A stretch of 64,000 nucleotides of DNA. Source: Draconibacterium mangrovi_A (GTDB lineage Bacteria; Bacteroidota; Bacteroidia; Bacteroidales; Prolixibacteraceae). Both the position numbers and the translations under genes were made by a program. The stretch's first letter is position 1; every line of letters begins with the position of its first letter. The notes under the pieces are model-generated. The model ran no database searches. It was given only the letters and a program-made list of their open reading frames with translations, and had not been told where the DNA came from. Of this stretch, positions 37,521-46,718 are shown piece by piece. The DNA lies in NCBI RefSeq assembly GCF_037646455.1, contig NZ_JBBIXN010000003.1, forward strand, positions 372,001 through 436,000, written 5' to 3'.

Positions 37521-38531
37521 ATGAAAGTTGCAATTGTTGGCGTGAGTGGCGCTGTTGGACAGGAATTTTTGCAGGTTTTGGCCGAGCGGAAATTCCCGAT
37601 GGATGAGTTAGTAATTTTTGGTTCGGCAAGAAGTGCCGGTAAAACCTATGAATTTAAGGGGAAACAGCTCACAGTAAGGGAATTGAAACATGGCGACGAT
37701 TTTAAAGATATTGATATTGCACTGACTTCGGCCGGAGCAGGTGTTTCGAAAGAATATGCTGAAACAATAACCAAACACGGAGCGATTATGATCGATAATT
37801 CGAGTGCGTTCCGTTACGACGACGACGTACCGCTAGTAGTACCCGAAGTAAATCCTGAAGATTCGCGTGTTCGTCCGAGAAATATTATTGCCAATCCAAA
37901 CTGCTCTACCATTCAAATGGTGGTGGCACTGAAGCCGATCCAGGATCTTTCGAAAATTAAAAGGGTGCGCGTGGCTACATACCAGGCAGCCAGTGGTGCC
38001 GGAGCTCAGGGAATCGCGGAGTTGGAAGAACAGGTGAGCGACGTTTCACAAGGCAAAGAAGCTAAGGTCAGCAAATTCCAGCATCAGCTGGCGATGAATA
38101 TTATCCCGCACATCGATGTATTTCTGGAGAACGATTATACCAAGGAAGAAATGAAGATGAACTGGGAAACCAAAAAGATTATGCATACCGACGCTGAGGT
38201 GGGAGCAACATGCGTACGAATCCCGGTGGCGCGTGCCCACTCCGAAGCCATTTGGGTGGAAACCGAAGACCCACTTTCGATAGAAACTGTTAAAGAGGCT
38301 TTCGAGAATTTTGACGGACTGACGGTAATCGATAATCCAGCAAAAAACGAATATCCGATGCCGCTATTTGTATCGGGCAAAGACGATGTTTATGTTGGCC
38401 GAATTCGGAAGGACATTACCGATCCGAACAGTATAACGTTCTGGTGTGTTGGCGATCAGATAAAAAAAGGAGCAGCACTTAACGCGGTGCAAATTGCTGA
38501 ATGGTTGATCGCAAACGGAGAAGTAAAATAA
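37521..38531 (+). CDS. asd: aspartate-semialdehyde dehydrogenase
   Basis: A 336-residue NADPH enzyme: the Rossmann start AIVGVSGAVGQEF, active-site Cys128 in NPNCST, and the substrate-binding RIPVARAHSE segment. It reduces aspartyl phosphate made by the aspartate kinase (21686). Followed by a strong terminator. Confidence 0.94.
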   Translation: MKVAIVGVSGAVGQEFLQVLAERKFPMDELVIFGSARSAGKTYEFKGKQLTVRELKHGDDFKDIDIALTSAGAGVSKEYAETITKHGAIMIDNSSAFRYDDDVPLVVPEVNPEDSRVRPRNIIANPNCSTIQMVVALKPIQDLSKIKRVRVATYQAASGAGAQGIAELEEQVSDVSQGKEAKVSKFQHQLAMNIIPHIDVFLENDYTKEEMKMNWETKKIMHTDAEVGATCVRIPVARAHSEAIWVETEDPLSIETVKEAFENFDGLTVIDNPAKNEYPMPLFVSGKDDVYVGRIRKDITDPNSITFWCVGDQIKKGAALNAVQIAEWLIANGEVK

Positions 38532-38555
38532 CACTAATTTATATTTCAGATGAAG

Positions 38556-38575
38556 AAGCCCGGGATACCGGGCTT
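38556..38575 (+). terminator. asd terminator
   Basis: An 8-bp stem AAGCCCGG/CCGGGCTT around a GATA loop, followed by a T-run, 24 bases after the stop codon. Confidence 0.92.
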
Positions 38576-38615
38576 TTTTTATATATTGATGTGCAGGAAT
38601 TATTAGCAGAATGGC

Positions 38616-40151
38616 ATGGAAAATATTGGTACGGTAGAATTGCGGCAGTTGAACATTGATGATTACGAAGAATTATATCGCTCGTCGGTTGAGGCTTATC
38701 CAAATTGGAAAGACGATTACTGGGAAAAGAAGGACATCAGAAAACTGGTGAAGATTTTTCCCGAAGGGCAATTGGCCATTTTGGTTGACGGTGTAGTTGT
38801 TGGTTCCGCTCTATCGATAATTGTGAAATACGAACTGTTTGGCGATAATCATACTTATGAGGAGATTATCGGGCGTTACAGTTTTAATACACATAATCCC
38901 AAGGGCAATACATTGTATGGAATCGATGTTTTTATTCGTCCCGATTTTCGTGGTTTGCGTTTGGGGCGCAGGTTGTATGATGCCCGAAAAGAGCTCTGCG
39001 AAAAACTGAACCTGAAAGCGATTGTTTTTGGTGGTCGGATTCCAAGTTACCACAAATATTCCAAAGAGCTTTCTCCCAAAGAATACATTCAGAAAGTAAA
39101 GTACAAAGAGATTCACGATCCGGTACTCAACTTTCAGCTGTCGAACGATTTTCACGTTAAGAAGGTATTGAAGGGATATATACAGGGCGATAAGGAATCG
39201 AAGGAATATGCGGTACTTTTGCAGTGGGACAATATTTACTACGAGAAAATGCCATCCAAAGTAAGCGGACTGAAATCAGTTGTTCGTATTGGATTGATCC
39301 AGTGGCAAATGCGTCTATACAAAAATATTGATGAACTGTTTACGCAGGTGGAATACTTTGTGGATGCTGTAGCCAGTTATAACGGGGATTTCGTACTGTT
39401 TCCGGAATATTTTAATGCCCCGCTGATGGCCGATTACAATCATTTGGGCTATGCAGCAGCCATTCGGAAACTGGCAGAGTATACCGAAGAGATCCGCGAG
39501 CGATTCGTTAACCTTGCAATTACCTACAACATTAATATTGTTACCGGAAGCTTTCCGCTGGTGGAAGATGATAAATTATACAATACTGGATTTGTTTGTC
39601 GCAGGAACGGAACCTACGAAACCTACAACAAAATACATATAACGCCTGATGAAATAAATACCTGGGGACTGTCGGGCGGAGACGTGGTAAAAGTTATCGA
39701 AACCGATTGTGGCCCGATCGGGGTTTTGATCTGTTACGATGTTGAATTCCCGGAACTCTCAAGAATACTGGCCGAGCAGGGGATGAGCATTCTGTTTGTG
39801 CCTTTCCTAACTGATACACAGAACGGTTATACAAGAGTAAGGTATTGTGCTCGTGCACGTGCCATTGAAAATGAGTGTTATGTAGCTATTGCCGGCTCGG
39901 TTGGTAATTTACCGAGGGTAGAAAATATGGACATACAATTTGCACAATCGGTGGTATTTACGCCCAGCGATTTTTCATTTCCGGCCAACGGAATTAAAGC
40001 GGAAGCGACCGCCAATACCGAAATGATCCTGGTGGCTGATGTAGATCTGGACTTGTTAAAAGAATTGCACAATTTTGGGGCCGTCAGAAACCTGAAAGAC
40101 CGACGTACTGATCTGTACTCTGTTTGCCTGACGAATGGTAAAAAGGCTTAA
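38616..40151 (+). CDS. GNAT acetyltransferase - carbon-nitrogen hydrolase fusion
   Basis: A 511-residue two-domain protein. Residues 1-210 form a GNAT fold with the CoA loop RPDFRGLRLGRRL. Residues 222-511 form a nitrilase-superfamily amidase with the complete catalytic triad Glu264 (FPEYF), Lys339 (NKIHI) and Cys373 (ICYDVEFPE). Such fusions are widespread in Bacteroidota; the substrate is unknown, but an N-acyl or amide compound handled by both halves is a fair guess. It converges on hflX with a 4-base overlap. Confidence 0.88.
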   Translation: MENIGTVELRQLNIDDYEELYRSSVEAYPNWKDDYWEKKDIRKLVKIFPEGQLAILVDGVVVGSALSIIVKYELFGDNHTYEEIIGRYSFNTHNPKGNTLYGIDVFIRPDFRGLRLGRRLYDARKELCEKLNLKAIVFGGRIPSYHKYSKELSPKEYIQKVKYKEIHDPVLNFQLSNDFHVKKVLKGYIQGDKESKEYAVLLQWDNIYYEKMPSKVSGLKSVVRIGLIQWQMRLYKNIDELFTQVEYFVDAVASYNGDFVLFPEYFNAPLMADYNHLGYAAAIRKLAEYTEEIRERFVNLAITYNINIVTGSFPLVEDDKLYNTGFVCRRNGTYETYNKIHITPDEINTWGLSGGDVVKVIETDCGPIGVLICYDVEFPELSRILAEQGMSILFVPFLTDTQNGYTRVRYCARARAIENECYVAIAGSVGNLPRVENMDIQFAQSVVFTPSDFSFPANGIKAEATANTEMILVADVDLDLLKELHNFGAVRNLKDRRTDLYSVCLTNGKKA

Positions 40152-41359
40152 TCCTCTTCCTGTTCCCAGGTAATGTCGTACAGATAATCGTTGTATGGGA
40201 AACGCTGTGAATGGATCTTCTTCACCTCTTCGTAAAGCAAATTTTTAAATTCGTCGATGTTTTGTTTCTCGGTAGCGGAAATAAATAGTGCCGGTGTATT
40301 GTGTTTTCCCATCCACGAATTTTTCCATTCATTGAGTGTCAAATTGGCCTTCGTTTTTGGCGTAAGATCATCTTCGTCTTTCTCGTCGTATGAAAACGCA
40401 TCAATTTTATTGAAAATATAGATGGTTGGTTTGTCGCCGGCCTCAATCTCTTTTAAGGTATTGTCTACGGTTTCAATCTGTTCCTCAAATCCGGAGTGTG
40501 AAATATCAACAATGTGCAACAGTACATCGGCTTCCCGCACCTCGTCGAGGGTTGATTTAAACGATTCAACCAGGCCGTGTGGTAACTTCCGGATAAATCC
40601 AACAGTATCGGCCAGAAGAAATGGCAGGTTACCGATTACTACTTTTCTTACAGTGGTATCGAGGGTAGCAAAAAGCTTGTTTTCGGCAAACACTTCCGAT
40701 TTCGCCATCATGTTCATAATGGTTGATTTACCAACGTTGGTATAGCCAACCAGGGCAACGCGTACCAGCTTCCCGCGGTTTTTGCGCTGGGTTGCTTTTT
40801 GCTTGTCAATTTTTACAAGCTGGGCTTTTAGACGCGAAATTTTATCGAGAATGATTCGACGGTCGGTCTCAATCTGTGTCTCACCCGGACCACGCAGTCC
40901 AATACCACCACGCTGACGCTCAAGGTGGGTCCACATTCGTGTAAGTCTCGGAAGCAGGTACTGGTATTGTGCCAGTTCAACCTGTGTTTTTGCATGGGCT
41001 GTTTTGGCACGTTTCGCAAAAATATCGAGGATCAGGTTGGTTCGATCCAGGATTTTGCACTCCAGTTTGCGCTCCAGGTTACGAAGCTGTGTAGGCGATA
41101 ATTCATCGTCGAAAATTACAGTATCGGCTTCAGCTACTTTAATAAAGTTGCTGATCTCAATTAATTTTCCGGGGCCTACAAATGTGGCGTTGTTGGGCAC
41201 ATCCAGCTTTTGAGTAAAACGCTTTAGCACCTCGGCTCCGGCTGTATCGGCCAAAAAATCAAGTTCATCCAGATATTCTTTTACCTGATTCTCATCCTGG
41301 TTTTGGTAGATTAAGCCTACAATAACTACTTTTTCCGTTATGGGTGCTGTTTCGATCAT
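40148..41359 (-). CDS. hflX: GTPase HflX
   Basis: A 403-residue ribosome-associated GTPase. The N-terminal HflX domain has FDDELSPTQLRNLE and GLRGPGETQIETDRR. The G domain has the P-loop GYTNVGKST (205-213), DTVGFIRKLP and NKID. It splits or rescues stalled 70S ribosomes. The start is placed at ATG 41359, two codons after a TTG. A terminator separates it from tonB upstream. Confidence 0.93.
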   Translation of the reverse strand: MIETAPITEKVVIVGLIYQNQDENQVKEYLDELDFLADTAGAEVLKRFTQKLDVPNNATFVGPGKLIEISNFIKVAEADTVIFDDELSPTQLRNLERKLECKILDRTNLILDIFAKRAKTAHAKTQVELAQYQYLLPRLTRMWTHLERQRGGIGLRGPGETQIETDRRIILDKISRLKAQLVKIDKQKATQRKNRGKLVRVALVGYTNVGKSTIMNMMAKSEVFAENKLFATLDTTVRKVVIGNLPFLLADTVGFIRKLPHGLVESFKSTLDEVREADVLLHIVDISHSGFEEQIETVDNTLKEIEAGDKPTIYIFNKIDAFSYDEKDEDDLTPKTKANLTLNEWKNSWMGKHNTPALFISATEKQNIDEFKNLLYEEVKKIHSQRFPYNDYLYDITWEQEED

Positions 41360-41381
41360 GTTCAATTTAATTCAAAAAAAA

Positions 41382-41407
41382 ACTCCTGCTTCATATGAAA
41401 CAGGAGT
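41382..41407 (-). terminator. tonB terminator
   Basis: Stem ACTCCTG/CAGGAGT with an inner TTCATATGAA palindrome. An A8 run on the plus strand gives the T-run for minus-strand transcription. It lies between tonB and hflX. Confidence 0.88.
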
Positions 41408-41428
41408 GCAAAATTATAGTTTTTTACT

Positions 41429-42118
41429 TTACTGCAATACAAAGTTAATTGGTACCGTGTAAGATACGTTAACCGGCTTGCCACGTTGTTTTCCAGGCTT
41501 CCATTTTGGAAGACTGTTTACAACGCGCAATGCTTCTTTGTCGAGCGATGGGTCAACTCCACGTGCAATGCGTGCGTTACTTACTGCTCCATCTTTACCT
41601 ACAACAAAGGTTACATATACTTTCCCCTGAATTCCGTTCTCCTGCGCAATAACCGGATATTTAATCTGGCTGGCCAGATACTTACGAAGTGCAAGGTCGC
41701 CACCAGGGAACTCAGGCATGTCTTCCACAATAAAGAAAACTTCAGTATCATCTTGTTCAGCTTCCTCAGAAGTTTCAATAACCGGAGCTACATCGATAAC
41801 TGTCGTTTCGTCAGCCTCGGTGTCTTCAATTTCCAATTCGTCCTCAATTTCAACATCGTCATCCACAATATTTAATACCTCAACTACTTGTGGTGGTGGA
41901 GGAGGTGGCGGTGGTTTGACTTGTTGCTCGCGCGTGATCGGAATGATCTCTTCTTCAATTTCCTGCGTTTGAATCTGACCAAGGCCTTCTACTTTTTGCG
42001 GCTTGGTAGTCCATTCAAAAGCCACAAGCGTAATGCCTAAAGCAAGCACTAATCCCAGCAACAAAAAGGTATTCCTTTTGTTTTCGAGATCGACTTTTGG
42101 CGATTTTTTAAGTTCCAT
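41429..42118 (-). CDS. TonB-type energy transducer
   Basis: A 229-residue protein: a short cytoplasmic N-terminus, one membrane helix (about 18-35), a spacer with eight consecutive prolines (KPPPPPPPPQ), an acidic linker, and a C-terminal TonB domain (about 145-229, VYVTFVVGKDGAV ... LPKWKPGKQRG). It transmits proton-motive energy to outer-membrane TonB-dependent receptors. exbB/exbD are not adjacent. Confidence 0.92.
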   Translation of the reverse strand: MELKKSPKVDLENKRNTFLLLGLVLALGITLVAFEWTTKPQKVEGLGQIQTQEIEEEIIPITREQQVKPPPPPPPPQVVEVLNIVDDDVEIEDELEIEDTEADETTVIDVAPVIETSEEAEQDDTEVFFIVEDMPEFPGGDLALRKYLASQIKYPVIAQENGIQGKVYVTFVVGKDGAVSNARIARGVDPSLDKEALRVVNSLPKWKPGKQRGKPVNVSYTVPINFVLQ

Positions 42119-42315
42119 ACTAAGCTATTATTTTAAGTTTTATTCGAATTTTTGTCCCCTAAAAATGGGGCTTAAAGATAAAAAATATTCTTTACATCCA
42201 AGTCTAAAATCCGTTAATTTAATATACCGGAGCACGCTCCGTGATGAACACTGTTCATGTTCTCAGTCGTTTAAATATCCAAATAATTTACTACAAAAAC
42301 TTTACCACATTTTTT

Positions 42316-42349
42316 TTGGGAGATTTCAAAAAAAATATTTTTATATTTG
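42316..42349 (+). promoter_or_regulatory. tRNA-Ala promoter
   Basis: TATATTTG at 42342-42349 matches TAnnTTTG exactly, with TTG at 42316-42318. The expected start site is within a few bases of the tRNA 5' end at 42360. Confidence 0.65.
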
Positions 42350-42359
42350 CAGCGCATTT

Positions 42360-42434
<75 letters not shown>

Positions 42435-42443
42435 CTAATAATC

Positions 42444-42469
42444 AAAGAGTTACAGAGATGTAGCTCTTT
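42444..42469 (+). terminator. terminator after tRNA-Ala
   Basis: A 10-bp stem (44-53 paired with 60-69 of the 424xx block, one U-G pair) with a 6-nt loop, followed by T residues. It overlaps the end of the integrase gene. Confidence 0.75.
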
Positions 42470-43778
42470 TTTTGTTGTCTGGAGTGCCCTTCTGGAGTGC
42501 CTTTTTTGATTCTTGTTTTGGAAAAATCCGAAATCCATTTAGTGCCATTTGTTTAGCAACTTCACGCTTGTCAATGTAGTGCTTCGCGGTAATGCGATAG
42601 TTACTATGCTGCATGGAAAATCCTCTGCTCAAAAACATATCTTCCTGTGTAATATATGTTTGCCTTAAATGCTTCAATTGTCTAGTATAGCTTCTATTCA
42701 ATTTCTTAAAAAAGAAGCTAAAATATTTACTTGTGTGTTTTTCCAAATTTACTCTATTGTCATCGTCAGGAGCAATGATGTACTCATCACTATCATAGTA
42801 TTCGTTTAACTTGAGGTCAATCAATAAATCAAGAAGTTCTTCGCCCACAGGAATATATGAATACTGAAAATCTTTCTCATCAAAGTTATTCTGTTGTTTA
42901 TTTACTTTGATGTTAGGACTTTCAATATAAATTGGCATACCATCCTCATAGTGAATCATATTCCAGCGCATCGCAAATAATTCTGCATTTCTTCTTCCAG
43001 TGAAAGCTTTCAATCTTATTAAATCTTTCAACCACCGACGATACATAAATCTGTGTGTTTTTCCAATTTGAGCATAAGCATCATCAGGGCTTATGACTGA
43101 CAACAAATCAAAGAAATCTTTATCAGCGATACTTATATCAGTTGGTTTCTCTGATTTGAGTTTTACTTTTTTCCATACATTTTTCAGGTCATAATCTTCC
43201 TTCTCAATTAAATAATTGAAGAATATTCGCATGGTTTTTATCTTTCCGTTATAAGTATAATTGCTACCATTCTTCTCATCCAGAAAATTGCAATACTTTC
43301 CAACTACAATATCGTTGATTGAACCTAACTTGTAGGCATTAAAATTGGCTCCCATCTTTACAACAAAATTCACAAACTCTTTTAAAAATGTCGTTGTGGA
43401 TTTTATATATGATTCTGTTAGATGTTTTTTCATATGGTGCGGAACATCTTCATCATGCATGTGGTCTATATACATAGCAATCGCATCTTTTAAATAAGGA
43501 GATTGCATTTGTTTGTTATTCTGCTGATACAATTCAGGATTTTGAACTTGCTCTTTAAATTCAAGAAATTCTGTTACTGCTTTATCAAATTCTCTTGCTT
43601 CTAAAATCTTTGTTTTTCTTTCGTAGCCTGAACCTGTTCTAACTATGGCTTTATATACTTGTCTATCTATAGGGTGGCTACATTTCTTTCCTTTCTGTTT
43701 ATTATGGATGTTTCGCTTACATTTATTGCAAAACACTATTAGTCCTTTAAATTTTTGATATTCTAATTCATTTTTCAC
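42450..43778 (-). CDS. int: tyrosine recombinase (island integrase) with N-terminal zinc ribbon
   Basis: A 442-residue site-specific recombinase. The C-terminal catalytic domain has the Arg of GRRNAEL (262/263), H370-x-R372 (KHLRQT), His391 and the nucleophile Tyr401 (KHYID). A SAM-like core-binding domain occupies about 95-200. Residues 17-35 (C-x2-C, then C-x-H) look like a small zinc ribbon. It starts at a GTG that overlaps the stop of the upstream gene (GTGA). Its 3' end abuts tRNA-Ala, the presumed attachment site. Confidence 0.92.
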   Translation of the reverse strand: MKNELEYQKFKGLIVFCNKCKRNIHNKQKGKKCSHPIDRQVYKAIVRTGSGYERKTKILEAREFDKAVTEFLEFKEQVQNPELYQQNNKQMQSPYLKDAIAMYIDHMHDEDVPHHMKKHLTESYIKSTTTFLKEFVNFVVKMGANFNAYKLGSINDIVVGKYCNFLDEKNGSNYTYNGKIKTMRIFFNYLIEKEDYDLKNVWKKVKLKSEKPTDISIADKDFFDLLSVISPDDAYAQIGKTHRFMYRRWLKDLIRLKAFTGRRNAELFAMRWNMIHYEDGMPIYIESPNIKVNKQQNNFDEKDFQYSYIPVGEELLDLLIDLKLNEYYDSDEYIIAPDDDNRVNLEKHTSKYFSFFFKKLNRSYTRQLKHLRQTYITQEDMFLSRGFSMQHSNYRITAKHYIDKREVAKQMALNGFRIFPKQESKKALQKGTPDNKKRATSL

Positions 43779-44119
43779 TTAAACTCGTTTAAAAAATTAC
43801 TACTCGCTTTACTTTTTGGTTTGTATCTTCTCTCAGTTGAAATCCGTTCATTGTTCTCGGATGCTAAATACAGCTTGTTCTCTTTAGCCAGTTCATAAAT
43901 CTGCACCCAGTTCTCACCATATTTTTGTTTGTAACTGTTAATGATAGGGCGATTAAATGCCAACTCAAATTCAGCTTCGATTACAAACTTTCCTGAGCAA
44001 TCTTTGTAAACCTCTACCTTGTTTTTCTTACACCACGAAATCACACTTCTTATATCTTTCTTGTTAATTCGTTTCAATATTTCTTTGAAATAAATTCTCG
44101 ACAAACCATTATTTTCCAA
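43775..44119 (-). CDS. small basic protein coupled to the integrase
   Basis: A 114-residue, lysine-rich protein whose stop overlaps the integrase start. No ATG is available: the frame can begin at TTG 44119 or at ATT 44143, eight codons upstream, which would add a plausible QKRIRYELE segment. Its position directly before int, and a possible helix-turn-helix-wing pattern (SVISWCKKNKVEVYKDCSGKF), suggest an excisionase or directionality factor. I do not recognise the family. Confidence 0.65.
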   Translation of the reverse strand: MENNGLSRIYFKEILKRINKKDIRSVISWCKKNKVEVYKDCSGKFVIEAEFELAFNRPIINSYKQKYGENWVQIYELAKENKLYLASENNERISTERRYKPKSKASSNFLNEFK

Positions 44120-44372
44120 TTCATATCGGATTCTTTTTTGAATGCTTCCATTACAATTCAGGATTATGGTCTAATCCCTAAAGTATGGAAAAGCACTAAT
44201 GTTTATAGAGGGTTTTGATGTAAAAGTTTATTCTTTTTTGATATTTTTCTGGGTGATACTAAGTCCGAATGCCCCGTCAACATTGATTTGTGCGAATATT
44301 GAATTGTAATATGAGATTGGTGAATGGAGTTCAATGTATAAATGATGTCAACTCTGACTTAATTGGATTTCT

Positions 44373-44633
44373 CTACAAATTATATTTCAGTGAATCATTA
44401 ATTAACTGGTACTTCTTAAAAAACGATTTGTTGAATTTGTATTTTATAGACTGAACTGAATCATTTCGAACATTTAGATCCAACTTATGCTTATGGTTGA
44501 GATATAAGCAAACTTGATTTTCAATTTTCAATCCTGAGAATCCATAAATTTTCATCCAATCAAAAAAATCATCTTCAACAAATTGGACATTAAAAGTTCT
44601 TGCAGTAATTGTTGTAAACTGAATAGTTTTCAT
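44373..44633 (-). CDS. hypothetical protein coupled to the second recombinase
   Basis: An 86-residue protein of unknown family, rich in Phe, Lys and Asn, with no signal or membrane segment. Its ATG overlaps the stop of the compact recombinase (ATGA), so the two are translated together and probably act together. A role as accessory factor is inference. Confidence 0.6.
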   Translation of the reverse strand: MKTIQFTTITARTFNVQFVEDDFFDWMKIYGFSGLKIENQVCLYLNHKHKLDLNVRNDSVQSIKYKFNKSFFKKYQLINDSLKYNL

Positions 44634-45202
44634 TGTTCCAATTCAAGGTATAAATTTTCAATAATCTCTGCTCTAATACCAAGATACCTTTTGGTAATCG
44701 AAATATTGCTATGCGAGAGCAAATCTGACAATAACACTAAAGCGTACTCACTCTGATTCATGTTATCGTAAATTTTTCTTGAAAATGATTTTCGAAGACT
44801 ATGGCTGCTAATCTGCAGTTTTTTAGAGTTAAAGATTTTTTTGAGAATTACATTAATTGACTGAGTCCTATAAACTGTTCCTTTTTGCGAAACAAAAACA
44901 AAATCATCATCAGTGTATCTGAAATGAATTTCATCCAGTTTATCGGTTAATTTTTGATAAGCACGTTTAACGACACTGTTCAAGGTAATTTCCCTGGTTT
45001 TTTTTGTTTTCTTTTCTTTCAGATTAATCTTATCACTCAATAAATCTCCATGTTTAATTTTCAGTGTATCACCAACCCGAGTTCCGATATTTATGGAAAG
45101 AACGATGTAAAAGCCGATAATGCATTTTTTGTCAACATTTAAGAGTTTCATTCCCTTATTCAATGCAATGTCATATTCAATATAGTCACTAGTCAAATTC
45201 AT
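44630..45202 (-). CDS. compact tyrosine recombinase (catalytic domain only)
   Basis: A 190-residue recombinase with a complete active site: Arg42 (IGTRVGD), Lys in the beta-hairpin region, His134-x2-Arg137 (SHSLRKS), His164 (LSHSN) and Tyr173 (KRYLGI). It lacks the N-terminal core-binding domain of ordinary integrases, being little more than the catalytic fold. It could act in inversion or resolution within the island, or be left from a second element. Confidence 0.85.
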   Translation of the reverse strand: MNLTSDYIEYDIALNKGMKLLNVDKKCIIGFYIVLSINIGTRVGDTLKIKHGDLLSDKINLKEKKTKKTREITLNSVVKRAYQKLTDKLDEIHFRYTDDDFVFVSQKGTVYRTQSINVILKKIFNSKKLQISSHSLRKSFSRKIYDNMNQSEYALVLLSDLLSHSNISITKRYLGIRAEIIENLYLELEQ

Positions 45203-45337
45203 GGTTCTTAATTTTGATTCATGGCTAACGTAAGGAATAAATCTACAATAACCTCCTCATCTTCAACGCAATAATCGTTTTTCCTGGGGGGCGATCTTGG
45301 AAAATTTGGTTAATGCTCTGATACACTGGCTAATAAA

Positions 45338-45376
45338 AAAATAAAGTTCAAAAATGACATTTTTGAACTTTATTTT
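45338..45376. repeat. 39-bp near-perfect palindrome
   Basis: Two 19-bp arms are exact inverted copies around a single central A (45357). It lies 136 bases upstream of the compact recombinase and 76 bases past the preceding minus-strand gene. It may be a bidirectional terminator or a recombinase/regulator site. Confidence 0.85.
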
Positions 45377-45451
45377 TGGAAAGAGAAAGGGAGTTAAGAG
45401 CATTTCATTTTTTGACATTACATTAATCAATCAAAAAAATTTTTTAGAAGT

Positions 45452-45670
45452 TTATTCATCAGAATTGATAACCGTGTTTTTAAATTTATCATATATCAAC
45501 GGACAAGCGTCCTTAATCTCTTCAATATTCTCAATACTATATTGGATCCAGGAATCGTTTATTTTTCCGTCTTTATCTTCAGTATAATAATCACCACTTT
45601 CATATTTTACATTCATAGTGTCCAATGCCAATTCTATCAACCGATACCTGATTACGTCGTAATCATACAT
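45452..45670 (-). CDS. small hypothetical protein with a triplet-repeat leader
   Basis: A 72-residue acidic protein (MYDYDVIRYRL... IKDACPLIYDKFKN), family not recognised. Seven ATT triplets (45669-45689) run directly into the start codon, so the leader length could vary by slippage without breaking the frame. No partner gene is obvious. Confidence 0.6.
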   Translation of the reverse strand: MYDYDVIRYRLIELALDTMNVKYESGDYYTEDKDGKINDSWIQYSIENIEEIKDACPLIYDKFKNTVINSDE

Positions 45671-45691
45671 TATTATTATTATTATTATTAT
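45669..45691. repeat. ATT triplet microsatellite
   Basis: Seven perfect ATT units at the start codon and leader of the small gene at 45452-45670. Confidence 0.9.
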
Positions 45692-45898
45692 GCCTTTACC
45701 ATCCTTAAAATAAATCTCATCACCTTGTGATCAAATCCAATCTGCTGTTAGTTTAATTTCCATATTTAATTTTTTATTTTGGTTTATATATCAGCAATAA
45801 AATTGCCAATAATTCTTTTATTATAGTATTATATTCCAAGAAAGTTTAATTCAGAATCGATTCGTACTTCGAATGAGATTGTATTATTAATTTGAAAA

Positions 45899-46243
45899 TT
45901 ACTCAATTCTCTCATAGTCACGATACCTTATGTCAAGTCCATAGTACATTTTTGAAATTGTATCTTCCAGTTTCTCAAAATAATCTACATAATCAAGTTC
46001 TTCATTACATTCAACGTAATTGACATACATTTCGCTTCCTTCTTCAAATGTTAGAATGACCTCGTCTGGCAGCAATTCCACTGCTTTTTCATTATATTCT
46101 TCAAATCTTTCTTCAAGAATTTCATCAACCTCATCGTCTGTCAGTAAATCGGAATTAATATCCAACAAACGCAATGCTAATCTTGGATACCTTGGTTCAT
46201 CTACTGAATAGACATCATTCGCTCTAATTTTCATTTCGTTCAT
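45899..46243 (-). CDS. acidic hypothetical protein
   Basis: A 114-residue, strongly acidic protein with clusters such as LLTDDEVDEILEERFEE and EELDYVDYFEKLED, and no membrane segment or signal peptide. Its acidity could suit a DNA-mimic or an antitoxin, but nothing shows this. It is the last of a minus-strand run of small genes. Confidence 0.6.
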   Translation of the reverse strand: MNEMKIRANDVYSVDEPRYPRLALRLLDINSDLLTDDEVDEILEERFEEYNEKAVELLPDEVILTFEEGSEMYVNYVECNEELDYVDYFEKLEDTISKMYYGLDIRYRDYERIE

Positions 46244-46291
46244 ATTTTTTAATTGTTTTTAATTTTTCTTGTTTTTCTATTACTTGTAAAC

Positions 46292-46420
46292 TCAGCAATA
46301 CCATTTCTCTCTCGCTATTAATCTTCCTTGACAATACACATTGAAATCACAGCCTACCAACCGATACGTGTGTATTCCATTTGTTTTAAATTCTGTTTTG
46401 TTTCTATCTAATATTTTCAT
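46292..46420 (-). CDS. 42-residue small protein, translationally coupled
   Basis: A short frame (MKILDRNKTEF ... REKWYC) whose ATG overlaps the stop of the gene upstream as ATGA, strong evidence for coupled translation. It has three cysteines and several aromatic residues and no known family. Confidence 0.6.
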   Translation of the reverse strand: MKILDRNKTEFKTNGIHTYRLVGCDFNVYCQGRLIAREKWYC

Positions 46421-46692
46421 GATTCTTTTGATTTAACCGTATTGATTCTTTCATTAATAAAAGCAGTAAGTTCATCGTAATTAACAGGATAGAAATTCAC
46501 ATTCTCCCACTTACTCCCTACTTTATGATTCATAACCCAGCGATCACCGCAATATTGAATGGAAAACCACTTAGGAGTACCTTCTCCATAAATCCAAACG
46601 CTTCCTTCAGTTGACAACACACCAGAATAGTTGTATATTAGATCAAACTTGTCCAATTGTTCTTGTGTTTTAAACTTGAAAATTTTGTTCAT
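46417..46692 (-). CDS. hypothetical protein
   Basis: A 91-residue soluble protein of unknown family. It opens MNKIFKFKTQEQLDKF and has a Trp/Gly-rich centre (VWIYGEGTPKWFSIQYCGDRW). Translationally coupled to the 42-residue gene downstream. It lies 26 bases after the 194-residue gene, probably in one operon. Confidence 0.65.
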   Translation of the reverse strand: MNKIFKFKTQEQLDKFDLIYNYSGVLSTEGSVWIYGEGTPKWFSIQYCGDRWVMNHKVGSKWENVNFYPVNYDELTAFINERINTVKSKES

Positions 46693-46718
46693 ATGTATTA
46701 AGTTTTAATTGTCAATTA

